Assembly (NCBI GenBank): GCA_013416795.1
Contig: RQSC01001015.1
Span: 41,075-89,974, forward strand
Length of the DNA: 48,900 nt
Direction: 5' to 3'
From: Prasinococcaceae sp. CCMP 1430
Taxonomy: Eukaryota > Prasinodermophyta > Palmophyllophyceae > Prasinococcales > Prasinococcaceae
The notes under the pieces: model-generated
What the model saw: only the letters and a program-made list of their open reading frames with translations
The model's database searches: none
Told to the model about the DNA's origin: nothing
Shown: positions 22,359 to 31,860 of the stretch, one piece after another
Layout of the letters: each line of letters begins with the position of its first letter
Numbering within the stretch: position 1 is the stretch's first letter
Position numbers and translations under genes: made by a program

Positions 22359-24149
22359 ATGATCCGGACCTTCGAGTCGTCGCGGGCGGCGCGGCGGGGC
22401 GAGGCGCGGCGACGAGCCTGGGAACGGTTGGGGCGGAGCGCGCGCGCGCGGGAGCGCAGCTCGCCGCACGAGCACCCGGCCTGCCGGCCGCGGCGGGCGC
22501 TCGCGCACGTCGTCGGCGTCGAGGCGCGCAACCTGGCGATGCCGGACGGCGATGGGGAGCGCGCGGCGGGGACGCGCTGTGTGTACTATACGCTCTCGGA
22601 GGGCGGCGACGGCGCCTGCCGGGGTCCGCTCTACTACATGAGCGAGGCAGTGCCCGCGGCGCTCAATCCCGAGTGGCACTCTGTCGACCACGCGCGCGCC
22701 TCCTCGCGCAGCGCGGCCTACAGGGGCAGGGTGCTCCTCGAAATCCGCGCGGTGCGGCCTGGGGAGGTCGGCGCGGCGTGTGAGGGGGCGCACGTGCTGC
22801 GGGCGGCGGTGGATCTCAACGGCCTGGCGTACGCAGGCAGCTCGATGCCTGTGCCCGCCACGCAGTTTCCCCCGAATACGGTCATCTTCGAGCTCACCGA
22901 TGGCTTCTACGTGCCCCCGCAGCACGCGCACGCGTTCGAGCTCGAGCCGCGCGACGCGGACGCCGACATGCCGCCGCTGGTGCCCCCCGCGGCGGAGGAT
23001 GACCTCCTGGCCGGCGACCTCGTTTCGCACAGCGCTGAGGTGGCAGCCGAGGGGACGCAGCTGCTCCTCGGCCAGTACGTGTCGGCGGCCGAAGAGGCGG
23101 CCGGGCTGAAGGGGAAGCTCGACAGCGCGCGCCGCCGAGTGACACAGGCGGAGGCGGCGCTGGCGAGGGAGGCGGGCGAGGGCGGTGGGGGTGGGGACTT
23201 GCAGCGGCGGGTGGCCCTGCGCCACGCGCGAGAGCACAGGCGGGCGGCGCTGCACGAGCGCATCTCGGCGGCCGAACGAGCAGCCGCCCGGTGCCGCGGC
23301 GAGGCTTCTGGCATACAGGCGTCAATCGTGCAGCGCGAGAAGGCCCTCCGCCACGCGGAGCGCGAGCTCCAGGCGTCGAAGCAGCGGCTGAGCGAGGCCG
23401 ACGCTCTCCTTCAAGGCGAAGGGGGGCGCGGGGCGCTCGTTGAAGCCAAAAAGCAACTGCACGTGCGTCGCTGGTCGCTCGTCAGGCAGGTGGCCGATGT
23501 GTATCCCATCCTCAAGGAGTACTTCGACTCTGGCTCGGACGCGAGCGCCGCTGGGGATGCAGGGCCGGGCGCCGGCGTCGGCTCGCCACCGCCGCAGTAC
23601 TCGATCGCGGGGGTCTGCCTCAACTTCCAGAACAAGCCGCACAACGAGGCCGCCCACGCGACCAGCGCCGCTCGGGGGAAGGTCGCGGCGCGCGCCGCGG
23701 GGTCGGGCCGCACCCCGCAGGCCTCGGCCGCGGCCGCAGACATGGAGCCAGACCAGCTGGTGGCCGTCGCGTTCGGATACGTGGCGCACGTGCTCGTGCT
23801 GCTCACTCGTTACCTCGGCATCCTGCCGCGCTACCCCGTGCGCGCGGCCGCGAGCCGGTCCTCCGTGTGCGACACGATGGTGGTCAACAGGCGTGGCGAG
23901 GGCTTCGGCGTGGGCAGGGACGCCGGCAGAAAGCGAGGCGAGCCGCGCCGCGTCACCGTGTCGCTGCCGCTGCACGCCGAGGCGGGCGTGGAGCCGTCGC
24001 ACTTCGCGTTCGCTGTGGTGCAGCTGAACAAGAACATCGAGCAAATACTGCAAATGTTCGGCATGAGCGGCCTCGGGCCAAAGCACACTCTGCACAACCT
24101 CGCGACGGTGATGGACGCGGCCGGCGCGCCTGTTCACCAGGGAGGGTGA
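22359..24149 (+). CDS. UVRAG/Vps38-like subunit of the class III PI3-kinase complex
   Basis: A single exon of 596 residues from ATG 22359 (an in-frame ATG at 22305 is an alternative). UVRAG/Vps38 forms the Vps34-Beclin complex II in endosome and autophagosome maturation. The N-terminal part is C2-like (RALAHVVGVEARNLAM; LNPEWHSVDHARAS). Residues about 225-375 form a long coiled coil that would pair with Beclin/Atg6. The C-terminal part is typical: LVAVAFGYVAHVLVLLTRYL, then GILPRYPVRAAASRSSVCDT, and FAFAVVQLNKNIEQILQMFG. TGTAA follows the stop by about 12 bases. An ATG14-type protein is the main alternative, but the LPRYP...SRSS stretch favours UVRAG. Confidence 0.85.
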   Translation: MIRTFESSRAARRGEARRRAWERLGRSARARERSSPHEHPACRPRRALAHVVGVEARNLAMPDGDGERAAGTRCVYYTLSEGGDGACRGPLYYMSEAVPAALNPEWHSVDHARASSRSAAYRGRVLLEIRAVRPGEVGAACEGAHVLRAAVDLNGLAYAGSSMPVPATQFPPNTVIFELTDGFYVPPQHAHAFELEPRDADADMPPLVPPAAEDDLLAGDLVSHSAEVAAEGTQLLLGQYVSAAEEAAGLKGKLDSARRRVTQAEAALAREAGEGGGGGDLQRRVALRHAREHRRAALHERISAAERAAARCRGEASGIQASIVQREKALRHAERELQASKQRLSEADALLQGEGGRGALVEAKKQLHVRRWSLVRQVADVYPILKEYFDSGSDASAAGDAGPGAGVGSPPPQYSIAGVCLNFQNKPHNEAAHATSAARGKVAARAAGSGRTPQASAAAADMEPDQLVAVAFGYVAHVLVLLTRYLGILPRYPVRAAASRSSVCDTMVVNRRGEGFGVGRDAGRKRGEPRRVTVSLPLHAEAGVEPSHFAFAVVQLNKNIEQILQMFGMSGLGPKHTLHNLATVMDAAGAPVHQGG

Positions 24150-24295
24150 CGTTCGCGCGCCATGTAAACTAGCGCCCCTGCAGGCACCGTTCCGCTCGCA
24201 CGGCGCCTGGCATGTGTGGAGTTCTGTATGGTACGTTACGCCGACGCGCGGCACAGCGACGGCAGGCGCCGCGCGCTGGAACCCTCGGCAATGAC

Positions 24296-24873
24296 CTACA
24301 TGGGCAGAACCGGGTTGGGCGACACGTAGGCCCAGCCCATGCCGAGCGTGATGTTGGCCCAGATCACACCCGACAGCGCGCCGGTGAGGAAGCCACCCGC
24401 GAACGACGACCAGCCCTCAGCAGTCTGCAGCGGATCGGCCGACATGGTGCGGCCGGTGAGCGTCAGCGAGGTCTCGGGGGTCTCCTTGCCCGGCTGGAAG
24501 GTGGCCACGCCGTACATGGCCATGGCGGTCGCAGCGATCAGCACGGTGCCCGCGGCGGAAAGGGTGCCGGCGGTGAGCGCCATGTCGGTGTCACGCAGCG
24601 GGCCGAGCACGTAGAAGGGACCGACCAGGAAGAAGCCGTGGACGAGGCCGATCTCCACACCACGCAGGACGGGGGGCGCCGACGCGCGGTACGCGGGCAG
24701 GCCCGACAGGAAGCTGGCCACCAGCGGCGACGAGGTCACGGGCGTCTCGAACATGCCGATGAAGGGGTCGTCGTTCAGCGGGGCGATCACCTGGTCGGGG
24801 GCGCCGCCGTTGACGTCCGCGGCGGCCTTGGCCGCGGTGCGGAGCGCGCGCGGGGCGCGGGCGCGCGACGCCT
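24296..24873 (-). CDS. psaL: Photosystem I reaction centre subunit XI (PsaL), nuclear, 5' incomplete
   Basis: PsaL is a thylakoid membrane subunit at the side of photosystem I used for trimer contacts in cyanobacteria and LHCII docking in plants. The visible part begins in an Arg/Ala-rich transit-peptide end and continues VIAPLNDDPFIGMFETPVTS, then the chlorophyll-binding helices PPVLRGVEIGLVHGFFLVGP and LSAAGTVLIAATAMAMYGVA. It ends in a third helix and WAYVSPNPVLPM. The start lies in the N gap. A nuclear copy with a transit peptide is a green-lineage trait, since red-lineage plastids keep psaL in the plastid genome. It converges on the UVRAG gene with 146 bases between. Confidence 0.95.
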
Positions 24874-25429
24874 NNNNNNNNNNNNNNNNNNNNNNNNNNN
24901 NNNNNNNNNNNNNNNNNNNNNNNNNNNNNNNNNNNNNNNNNNNNNNNNNNNNNNNNNNNNNNNNNNNNNNNNNNNNNNNNNNNNNNNNNNNNNNNNNNNN
25001 NNNNNNNNNNNNNNNNNNNNNNNNNNNNNNNNNNNNNNNNNNNNNNNNNNNNNNNNNNNNNNNNNNNNNNNNNNNNNNNNNNNNNNNNNNNNNNNNNNNN
25101 NNNNNNNNNNNNNNNNNNNNNNNNNNNNNNNNNNNNNNNNNNNNNNNNNNNNNNNNNNNNNNNNNNNNNNNNNNNNNNNNNNNNNNNNNNNNNNNNNNNN
25201 NNNNNNNNNNNNNNNNNNNNNNNNNNNNNNNNNNNNNNNNNNNNNNNNNNNNNNNNNNNNNNNNNNNNNNNNNNNNNNNNNNNNNNNNNNNNNNNNNNNN
25301 NNNNNNNNNNNNNNNNNNNNNNNNNNNNNNNNNNNNNNNNNNNNNNNNNNNNNNNNNNNNNNNNNNNNNNNNNNNNNNNNNNNNNNNNNNNNNNNNNNNN
25401 NNNNNNNNNNNNNNNNNNNNNNNNNNNNN
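24874..25429. other. Assembly gap, 556 N
   Basis: The true length is unknown. It removes the psaL start codon, most of the transit peptide and the promoter. Confidence 0.99.
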
Positions 25430-26559
25430 CGCGCGCCGCCCGAAATCGCGGCCCGCGAAATCCGCCCCGCGCACGCCGGCCGCGCGACCGCGCCGATACG
25501 CCACCCCGCGGAACGCCCCGCGCCGAAACGGAATCCGCAAACGTTATCCGCCCTCACACAGGCCCATACACACCCGCGAGCAAAAGATATCGCGTGTGCG
25601 CGCGCGCGTGCGTTTTCGTGTGCGTGTAAATGTTGAAGTGTGTTTTCGTGTCTGCGTGTGTTTCCGTGTGTGTTTCCGCGTGAGTGTGTTTTTGATGGGC
25701 CGCACGTCAGAGCGCATGCGAACGCGCGCCCGCGGCCCGCGGCCCGCCCCCGCCCCCGCCCCCTTTTTTTTGCGGCGCGAACGCACAGGTACCAGGTACC
25801 GTAAAAATGACGCGGAAATCGCGCTCGACTCGTATGAGAACGCAGGCGATCGGGAGCGGGACCGGCGGCGTCCGCCGCGCTCCTTTTCCGTTTTTTTTTT
25901 GTTTGTTTTTAAATTTATTTATTTGTGTTTGTTTCCCGTATTTTTAAAACGACGGAAGGGGTGGCGAAATGGTCGCGGCGCGGAGGGAGCTCGCGTCACG
26001 GAGCATCCATCGAGGGCGCCCTCGCGCGGCGAACCGCATGCGAAATTATTTCCACTTGCTTTTCTTTTTCCTTTTTGACCTCATTTCCCTTGCCGGCCCG
26101 ATTTTTTTTCCTTTTCCCGCCGGCGCTCTCGCACGCGGAGTTAGGGGTACCTCACAACATGTTTAGGGTAGGGTTAAATGGGCGATTCTATGTCGTGTCC
26201 TCTGCAACGTGCACAGCAACCACCGAAGGGTGGCAGGCGTCGTTGCTGGTCGAGCGCGCCGCTCGACGAGGGGCACCGCACGCCTCGCCGCGTTGGCTCT
26301 CGCGGCAAGGGGATTGGGGCGTCGCCAGCCGCCGGAGGCGATCGGCGGCGGTGGGTGGGACCCGCCGAGCGCGCGTGCGTCAGGGCCGCGCGCCGAGAGC
26401 GCAGCGAGCAGCCCAGCCGCGACGTCACATGCTTGTCTGTGTGTGTACATGTTGTCTACAATACAAGCGGCGCTGTGCGGGGAGCGACTGCGCAAAGCCG
26501 CGCCCGCCCGCGAGTGGCGAGGGCGTCGCACAACTACTCCGCGCCCGCGCCGCAGCGCC
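25430..26559. other. Gene-free block of mixed composition
   Basis: No coding region is supported. It holds a GTGTGT/TTTCC microsatellite (about 25610-25700), C-rich and T-rich runs, a T/A-rich segment at 25890-25950, a pyrimidine-rich stretch at 26055-26120, and a telomere-like TTTAGGGTAGGGTTA at 26162-26176. From about 26200 onward the sequence is GC-rich again and probably the 3' flank of the next gene. Confidence 0.6.
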
Positions 26560-26883
26560 TCAGCAGTCGTCGCGCGAGAAGCAGAGGAGATGGTAGCTCG
26601 TCCACGCGACGCGCAGCATTGTTCCCCCGCCTACAATGGCGAGCGTGAGCATGGCCCAAAACAGGAGCGCATTCTGCTCTCGCCGGGGCCTCGACTCGCG
26701 CTTTGCGCGCGCGCGCGCGTACGACTGCTCGACGAGGGCCTTGGCGGCCGCGCGCCGTTGCTGCGCGGCACGCGCGTCGGCCTCGGCGTCGGCCTCACTG
26801 TCGGCACCACCGCCGCCGCCGCCGCCGAGAGCTGCTTCAATGTCTCGCTGCTGTGACCCAGCCGCCGGCAGATGGTCGGACAT
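26560..26883 (-). CDS. Small tail-anchored membrane protein of unknown function
   Basis: From ATG 26883 the frame gives 107 residues: an acidic, Gly-rich N-terminus (ADSEADAEADARA), a basic helical part (KALVEQSYARARAKRESRPR) and one hydrophobic helix, LLFWAMLTLAIVGGGTMLRV. A short Cys-containing tail (LLCFSRDDC) follows. This is the plan of a tail-anchored protein of the secretory pathway or an organelle envelope. I recognise no family. The gene is short and GC-rich, so a longer spliced form is possible. Confidence 0.5.
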   Translation of the reverse strand: MSDHLPAAGSQQRDIEAALGGGGGGGADSEADAEADARAAQQRRAAAKALVEQSYARARAKRESRPRREQNALLFWAMLTLAIVGGGTMLRVAWTSYHLLCFSRDDC

Positions 26884-27336
26884 CCTGCAGCGCCCCGAAG
26901 CACCCCTCTCGCCCCCACCAGCGGTCGCCCCCAACCCCTGGGCGGCGCACCGTTTCCACCAGCACGGGCACAGGCGTGCTGCGCGCGTTCGTACCGCGCG
27001 CGCTGGGCGCCGCACGTTCCCCCTTCCCCCACACCCACACCCTCCTTTCCCCCCAGCGCGCACGCAGGCGGCGCCGGCGCCAGTGCCGGCGCGGCGGGGC
27101 AGCCCCTTCCCCGCCCCTCCGGCCGCGGCCCCTCGTGCGCCCTCGCCGCCGCGCGCGCGCTCTGTGGCGTGCCGACCGGGGCAGCGCGTCCCTGGCGATC
27201 GCTCCGCGCCGCCTGCAACAGCCACTTTTTGGCGAGTTTTTTTTTCCCCCACGCTTCCTTCGTCATCCGCTGACCGCATGCACACTGCGCGCGCGGCGCG
27301 GTGCCGCCGCAGGCGCGGCCTGTGCCGGCGTATTGC

Positions 27337-27388
<52 letters not shown>

Positions 27389-27422
27389 ATCCATCGAATG
27401 CGGCGTGGGAATCATTGAATGA
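26884..27422. promoter_or_regulatory. Intergenic region with 51-base poly-C tract
   Basis: No gene is seen between the small membrane protein and PAM. The stretch is pyrimidine-rich (26990-27060), has a T10 run near 27237, and ends in the poly-C tract. Confidence 0.45.
27338..27388. repeat. Poly-C homopolymer, 51 bases
   Basis: A pure run of 51 C, the same length as at 2982-3032. It lies immediately before the incomplete 5' end of the PAM gene, consistent with an artificial join. Confidence 0.95.
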
Positions 27423-29618
27423 AAAAATGGCTCTTTTTTTTGCGCGGGGCGTCGCGTGGGGGCGGGCGGCGCCGGGGGCGAGGAGGAGTGGTCGACGAAG
27501 CTCGCCACCCAGTGGTCGGGCTTGAGTGTGGCCGGCGAGCGCCATGCGTGCGCCGCGTACAAGCTGCCGCACGCGTCGCAGGGTGTGCGCGCGTTCGTGC
27601 CAGAGGTGACGGGCGGCCGCGGGCTCGGGCGGGCGCACCACCTCGCTATCTACGGATGCGACGCTGTGTACGGTTTCAACGAGGGGGACGTCGATGCGGC
27701 TGGGGTGGGGCAGGTGCCCGTGCCCCGGAAGACGTCATGTGTGTCGCGCTGCGTTGACATGGTCTCCCTGTACGCGTGGCAGCCTCCCGCGGGGCCGCTC
27801 GAGTTTCCCGACGATACCGCGTCGATGGTGGGCGACGCTGTGGGCTCGCCGTACGTCATCCTCGAGGCCCACCTCATTGTGGAGGGCAGTGACGAGGATC
27901 CCGCCGCCTGGGCGGCCGACCCCCTGAGGGCCGCCATCACGCTGCACTTCTCGCGCACCATTCCAACGCGAGTGGCGAGTGCGATCGTCATAGCGAATTC
28001 GAGCTTCGCCCTCGCGCCTCAGAGAGAGAAGGAGGTCGTCCTGGCGGAGTGCTGCATGCCAAACACGCACGCCATGGAGCTGCACGCCATGCGCGTCCAT
28101 GCGCATGCGTGGGGCAGGCGCGTCGCGCTCACTGTCGACGGCAGCGATGTCTACGATGGCGACCCAAGGCAGCCGCAGGCGTACCGCAGCCCGGCTGGCA
28201 CGGCGGTGAAGGTCTCCCCCTTTCGCAAGCTCGGTGCAAGGTGTGAGTACGACACGCGCGGGTCGACCACGCCAATCCACGTGGGCATGAGCGCAACCAA
28301 TGAGATGTGCTGTGCTTACCCGATGTTGCTGAGCCACGTGCCCATACGAGGCATTTGCAACGGCAAATGGGGACTGAACAAGCTGGACCCACAGCTGCCC
28401 ACGGGGAAGAGCAGGAGACCCGTCCGCGGCGCGAGCGAGCACGGCGCGCAGCTGCTCGACACGATACGCTGGGACGGCATGGGCCAGGCATCCGCCGTCG
28501 TGGCGGCGTACCGCGGCGACCGCAACAAACTGCTGATTTTCCATCGGCTTGACCGCATGATGGCAGCCAAGGACCACGCAGAGCCCCTCGGCGGTGCCAC
28601 GCTGTCTGTGTGGGACGAGTCCTCGGGGCGCGTGGTTGAGACGTTCGGCGCGGGCATTTTCCCGCTCCCGCATGGCCTCGCAGTCGACACGTTGAGCGGC
28701 GATGTGTGGACCACCGATGTGGACGCACAGGCAGCCGTGCGCCTGAGTCACGGCGGCAACACGAAGGAGGTCGTGCTGGGCAATTGGGGCCGTCGCGCGA
28801 CAGGCAGCGCCGGCGCTCGCGGTCCAGGTGTGGCCCTGAGAGACCTTGAGGATACGAGCCTGTGCCGCCCCACTTCCGCCGTGGTCGCTGCGGATGGGCG
28901 CGTCTATGTATCGGACGGCTACTGCGCAGCACGTGTGGTTGTGTATGCTCCTGTCGACGCAGAACGCTCCGATTACCGCAGGGAACGCGTCATCGATCTG
29001 CCGGGCGCGATCGTACCGCACGCGCTTGTGCTAGACGAGTGCAAGCACAAGCTGTACGTCGCGGGCCGCGAGGACAAGCAGATTCACGTGGTGGACTTGC
29101 AAAGCGCGGAAGCGAAACCCCTCAGGATCGACACGGGCGTGTATGGCCGTGTATTTGGCCTCACCATGGACGAGTATGGCCAAATGTTCGCGCTTACGCT
29201 GCGGGGAGAAACCAGCCAGGAGGCGCGTGGTCGCCCCAGCTCCCCGTCTGTGTCCATCGTGTGGTTCTCGAGGGCTACGGCCATGCGTATTGGTGGGGTC
29301 TGGGATCTAGGGAGCGAAATGGATGCGCCGCATGACCTTGCAGTGACCATCGACGTCGCCACCGGGGACAGGCTTGCGTACGTCGCGGAGACCGAGGCTG
29401 GAGGCACGGGCGCCATCAGGAAGTACCGGCTGCTGCGCGAGGACCGCCCAGAAGAGGTGCGTACGCTCGGCGCCGGAGGCGCGAGCAAGGGCGGGCAAGA
29501 CGCTTCGGCGTGGCGAGGGGTGAGAGTGAGGGAGCCAGCCTCGGCGCGCGTCGTCCGGAGCGACGGTGGAACAGACGAGTGGCGACCTCGGAAGGAGCCC
29601 GCGTACTATCATGGGTGA
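27423..29618 (+). CDS. PAM: Bifunctional peptidyl-glycine alpha-amidating monooxygenase (PHM + PAL), 5' incomplete
   Basis: PAM makes C-terminally amidated peptides in the secretory pathway. PHM uses copper, ascorbate and O2 to hydroxylate Gly; PAL then cleaves off glyoxylate. The PHM part shows the CuA pair in GRAHHLAIYGCD, the CuB pair in MRVHAHAWG, and the Met ligand context SATNEMCCAYPMLL. PAL follows without a gap: FPLPHGLAVD, GDVWTTDVDAQ, CRPTSAVVAADGRVYVSDGY, AIVPHALVLDE and APHDLAVTID, with the metal-binding His residues in place. About 720 residues are visible and no membrane helix follows PAL, so this form may be soluble. No ATG is in frame after the stop at 27420, and the poly-C tract is just upstream. 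The signal peptide and first PHM strands are therefore missing. Confidence 0.92.
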   Translation, partial: KNGSFFCAGRRVGAGGAGGEEEWSTKLATQWSGLSVAGERHACAAYKLPHASQGVRAFVPEVTGGRGLGRAHHLAIYGCDAVYGFNEGDVDAAGVGQVPVPRKTSCVSRCVDMVSLYAWQPPAGPLEFPDDTASMVGDAVGSPYVILEAHLIVEGSDEDPAAWAADPLRAAITLHFSRTIPTRVASAIVIANSSFALAPQREKEVVLAECCMPNTHAMELHAMRVHAHAWGRRVALTVDGSDVYDGDPRQPQAYRSPAGTAVKVSPFRKLGARCEYDTRGSTTPIHVGMSATNEMCCAYPMLLSHVPIRGICNGKWGLNKLDPQLPTGKSRRPVRGASEHGAQLLDTIRWDGMGQASAVVAAYRGDRNKLLIFHRLDRMMAAKDHAEPLGGATLSVWDESSGRVVETFGAGIFPLPHGLAVDTLSGDVWTTDVDAQAAVRLSHGGNTKEVVLGNWGRRATGSAGARGPGVALRDLEDTSLCRPTSAVVAADGRVYVSDGYCAARVVVYAPVDAERSDYRRERVIDLPGAIVPHALVLDECKHKLYVAGREDKQIHVVDLQSAEAKPLRIDTGVYGRVFGLTMDEYGQMFALTLRGETSQEARGRPSSPSVSIVWFSRATAMRIGGVWDLGSEMDAPHDLAVTIDVATGDRLAYVAETEAGGTGAIRKYRLLREDRPEEVRTLGAGGASKGGQDASAWRGVRVREPASARVVRSDGGTDEWRPRKEPAYYHG

Positions 29619-30058
29619 GCTGGCCTGCGCTCCGCATACCTTCTGTGGTCACCATCGATGATTCCGGTTACTAGCATTGGGTTCTTGAAACGCCGCGCGA
29701 CAACTACTGTGTGTATATAATATTTCATGTACATATAAACCCTATTTCAAGCCATTGCAGGGGCTCGTGCACACACTATGCGAAATGCTGGTGGACGCCA
29801 AATTGGTGCCACTTGGCGTTCCCCCGCGCGGCGCCGTTACGCGCACCGCCCGGCACCGGCACGCGCAGCTGCCCCCCCCCCCTCCCCGCGCGTGCGTGGC
29901 TTGCCAGCGGCGGGCGGCCAAGGCTCCTTCTCCGCGCGAGGGGACGGCGCGCGGCGGTAGGCGGCGGCGCTGCGCTCGGCCACTCCGCGCGCCGCCTGAG
30001 ACGGGGGCCGGGGCGCGCGCAAAGCGGCACGCTCCAGGGCGGGCCGGCGGTGGGTGCG
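29619..30058. promoter_or_regulatory. Intergenic region between PAM and the TPR gene
   Basis: Just past PAM is an AT-rich stretch (29700-29750) with TATATAATATTT and TGTACATATAAA. The words suit a PAM 3' end signal and possibly a TATA-containing promoter of the TPR gene. From 29820 to the ATG the sequence is GC-rich leader with no stable frame. Confidence 0.45.
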
Positions 30059-31555
30059 ATGCCACCCCAACAGCAGGTCGTCAGCGCGCACAGCGCTGTC
30101 CTTATGCCACTGCAGGGCGGGGTTGTAGCGGCGAAAGCGGATGGCGGCGCCGAGCGGCAGCAGCAGCAGCCCCGGCAAGCGTCCAAGGGACGGGGCGCGG
30201 CGCGCAGGCCGGTCGACCCGAGCGCGCTGCAACGCGGTGTGCTCGCGGGCATTGAGGAATACGAGCGCGCCAAGGAGAGGCAGGCCACGGCAGACGCAGG
30301 TGCGCAGCGGCGCTCGTATGACGACGTGAGGTTGGAGATGGAGGCGGCTCAGGCGGACGTTCAGGAGGCGGCGCAAACCGTCGAATTCATCAAGGCCGGC
30401 GCGAACGCCGCATTCAAGCGCGCGCTGTCGTCCGAGGATGCCGCGGCGGCCGCCGCGCTTGGCGAGGCGATCAATGCCTGGGCGGAGGCGCTGGATGCGT
30501 GTTCGCGCCCGCCACTGGCGGCGACAGCGACAGCAAACCGCCTGGTGGAGGTGCTCCACTGCAACCGCGCGGCCGCGCTGCTCAAGCTCGAGCGCTTCGC
30601 CGACGCGCGCCGCGAGTGCGAGCTCGCACTCACCATCAACCCCGACTGCGTCAAGGCGCTCTACCGCGCTGCCGAGGCGCTCTACGAGCTCGGTGGCTTC
30701 TCCAAGGCCGTAACATTGCTCGAGCGCGCGCTGCGTCTCGAGCCCAACTCGCATGATGTGCGCACGCTGCTGGACGACTGCGAGGACGCGCTCGAGGAGG
30801 AGGGCGACCAGCTGTTCGAGGCCGAGGCCGCCACGCGAGGCCAGAGCGCGCAGGCGCAGGGCGCGAAGGCGGCGGGTGGGCTGGACGCTGATGCTGGCGA
30901 CGGCCAAGCCGACGACTCCGAGCCCGAAAACGAGGACGACGCCAAGTCCGTCACGTTTGCTCGCGCCGTCATGGCGCAGACAGCTGAGGCGTGGATCGAC
31001 ACCGGCGGAGAGCATGAGGAGGAGATCGTCATGCGGCACGCGCGTCCCGACGGCTCACAGCTAATTGGCAAGTTCCAGGTGGGGCACGCTTTTGATTCGG
31101 AGGCAATGCTCGAGCAATGCACAGGGTGAGGGCTCGCGCTCGTGCGCACGTCGACTGATGCCGCCGTCTATGCATGGCTTGCCTGACAGGCCGACCCTTT
31201 CGTACATGCTCTGACAGCCCGCGCATGCGCGCGCGCTCACGTGTGCCGGGCGCCTCCAAGGTGGATTCGGCAGCAGCACGTGATGACCGCCGCGGACGCG
31301 CTCCTGGTGTACGTTGCCAAGCGCAAGGTGCGCTTTCCGACAGTTTGGTGGGCTGGTGACTGGCCCGAAGAGCTCGACCTTGACGGCGATGGCGTCTTTT
31401 TCGAGCTTGAGACGAAGCGCGGCTTCAAGCGCACGTGGTTTATGCCAGTCGACATGGACGACGCGTCCATCACGAAGGGCCACCTGCTCGGCGCCATCGC
31501 GCTCCCGCACAACTGCAGGCTGCTGACCAAATCGCTCTTCCCGCAGTCGCTTTGA
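30059..31555 (+). CDS. Tetratricopeptide-repeat protein, probable co-chaperone type
   Basis: Exons are 30059-31078 and about 31277-31555, phase 0, donor CAGGTGGGG and acceptor GGCAGCAG; 432 residues. After a Gln-rich start comes a helical lead-in (FIKAGANAAFKRALSS). At least three TPR helices follow: VLHCNRAAALLKLERFADAR, then CELALTINPDCVKALYRAAE, and YELGGFSKAVTLLERALRLE. This is the STI1/TTC4/FKBP-type carboxylate-clamp layout. An acidic linker precedes a C-terminal domain reading VRFPTVWWAGDWPEELDLDG, then VFFELETKRGFKRTWFMPVD. I do not recognise that domain; it differs from the TTC4 C-terminal wheel as I know it. A Hsp70/Hsp90 link is inference from the TPR type. Confidence 0.8.
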
Positions 31556-31860
31556 GCCAGTCGCCTCGCGGCGACCGCGGCTGCCAGCGGCCATGATCAG
31601 CACAGCGGGCCGCGCTGAAGTCTATTGCATGCGCGTGCAACCACACACGCCACGTCATCGGACCCGCGCCGCCCGGGACGCCGCCACAGTAGGGAACATT
31701 CACTGTTCACTGTGCCAATGGCAGCACCGCGCGCTCGCGCCGCGCGGAAGCAAGCGCGGCGCGCCGCGCATCTTCAAAAAATGGACCGCGACGCGCGGGG
31801 TGGCCTCCCGAGTGGCGTACCGCCCGCGCGCGCTGCGATCGCCTCGCCTCACGCACGACT

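Noticed and set aside
24212-26078. Open frames running through the N gap
   Set aside because: They exist only because N is read as an unknown residue.
27735-29021. 428-residue frame antisense to PAM
   Set aside because: It is a shadow frame; PAM motifs on the plus strand are unambiguous.
29837-31039. 400-residue frame antisense to the TPR gene
   Set aside because: Leu/Arg/Val composition comes from GC-rich codons read backwards, and there is no family match.
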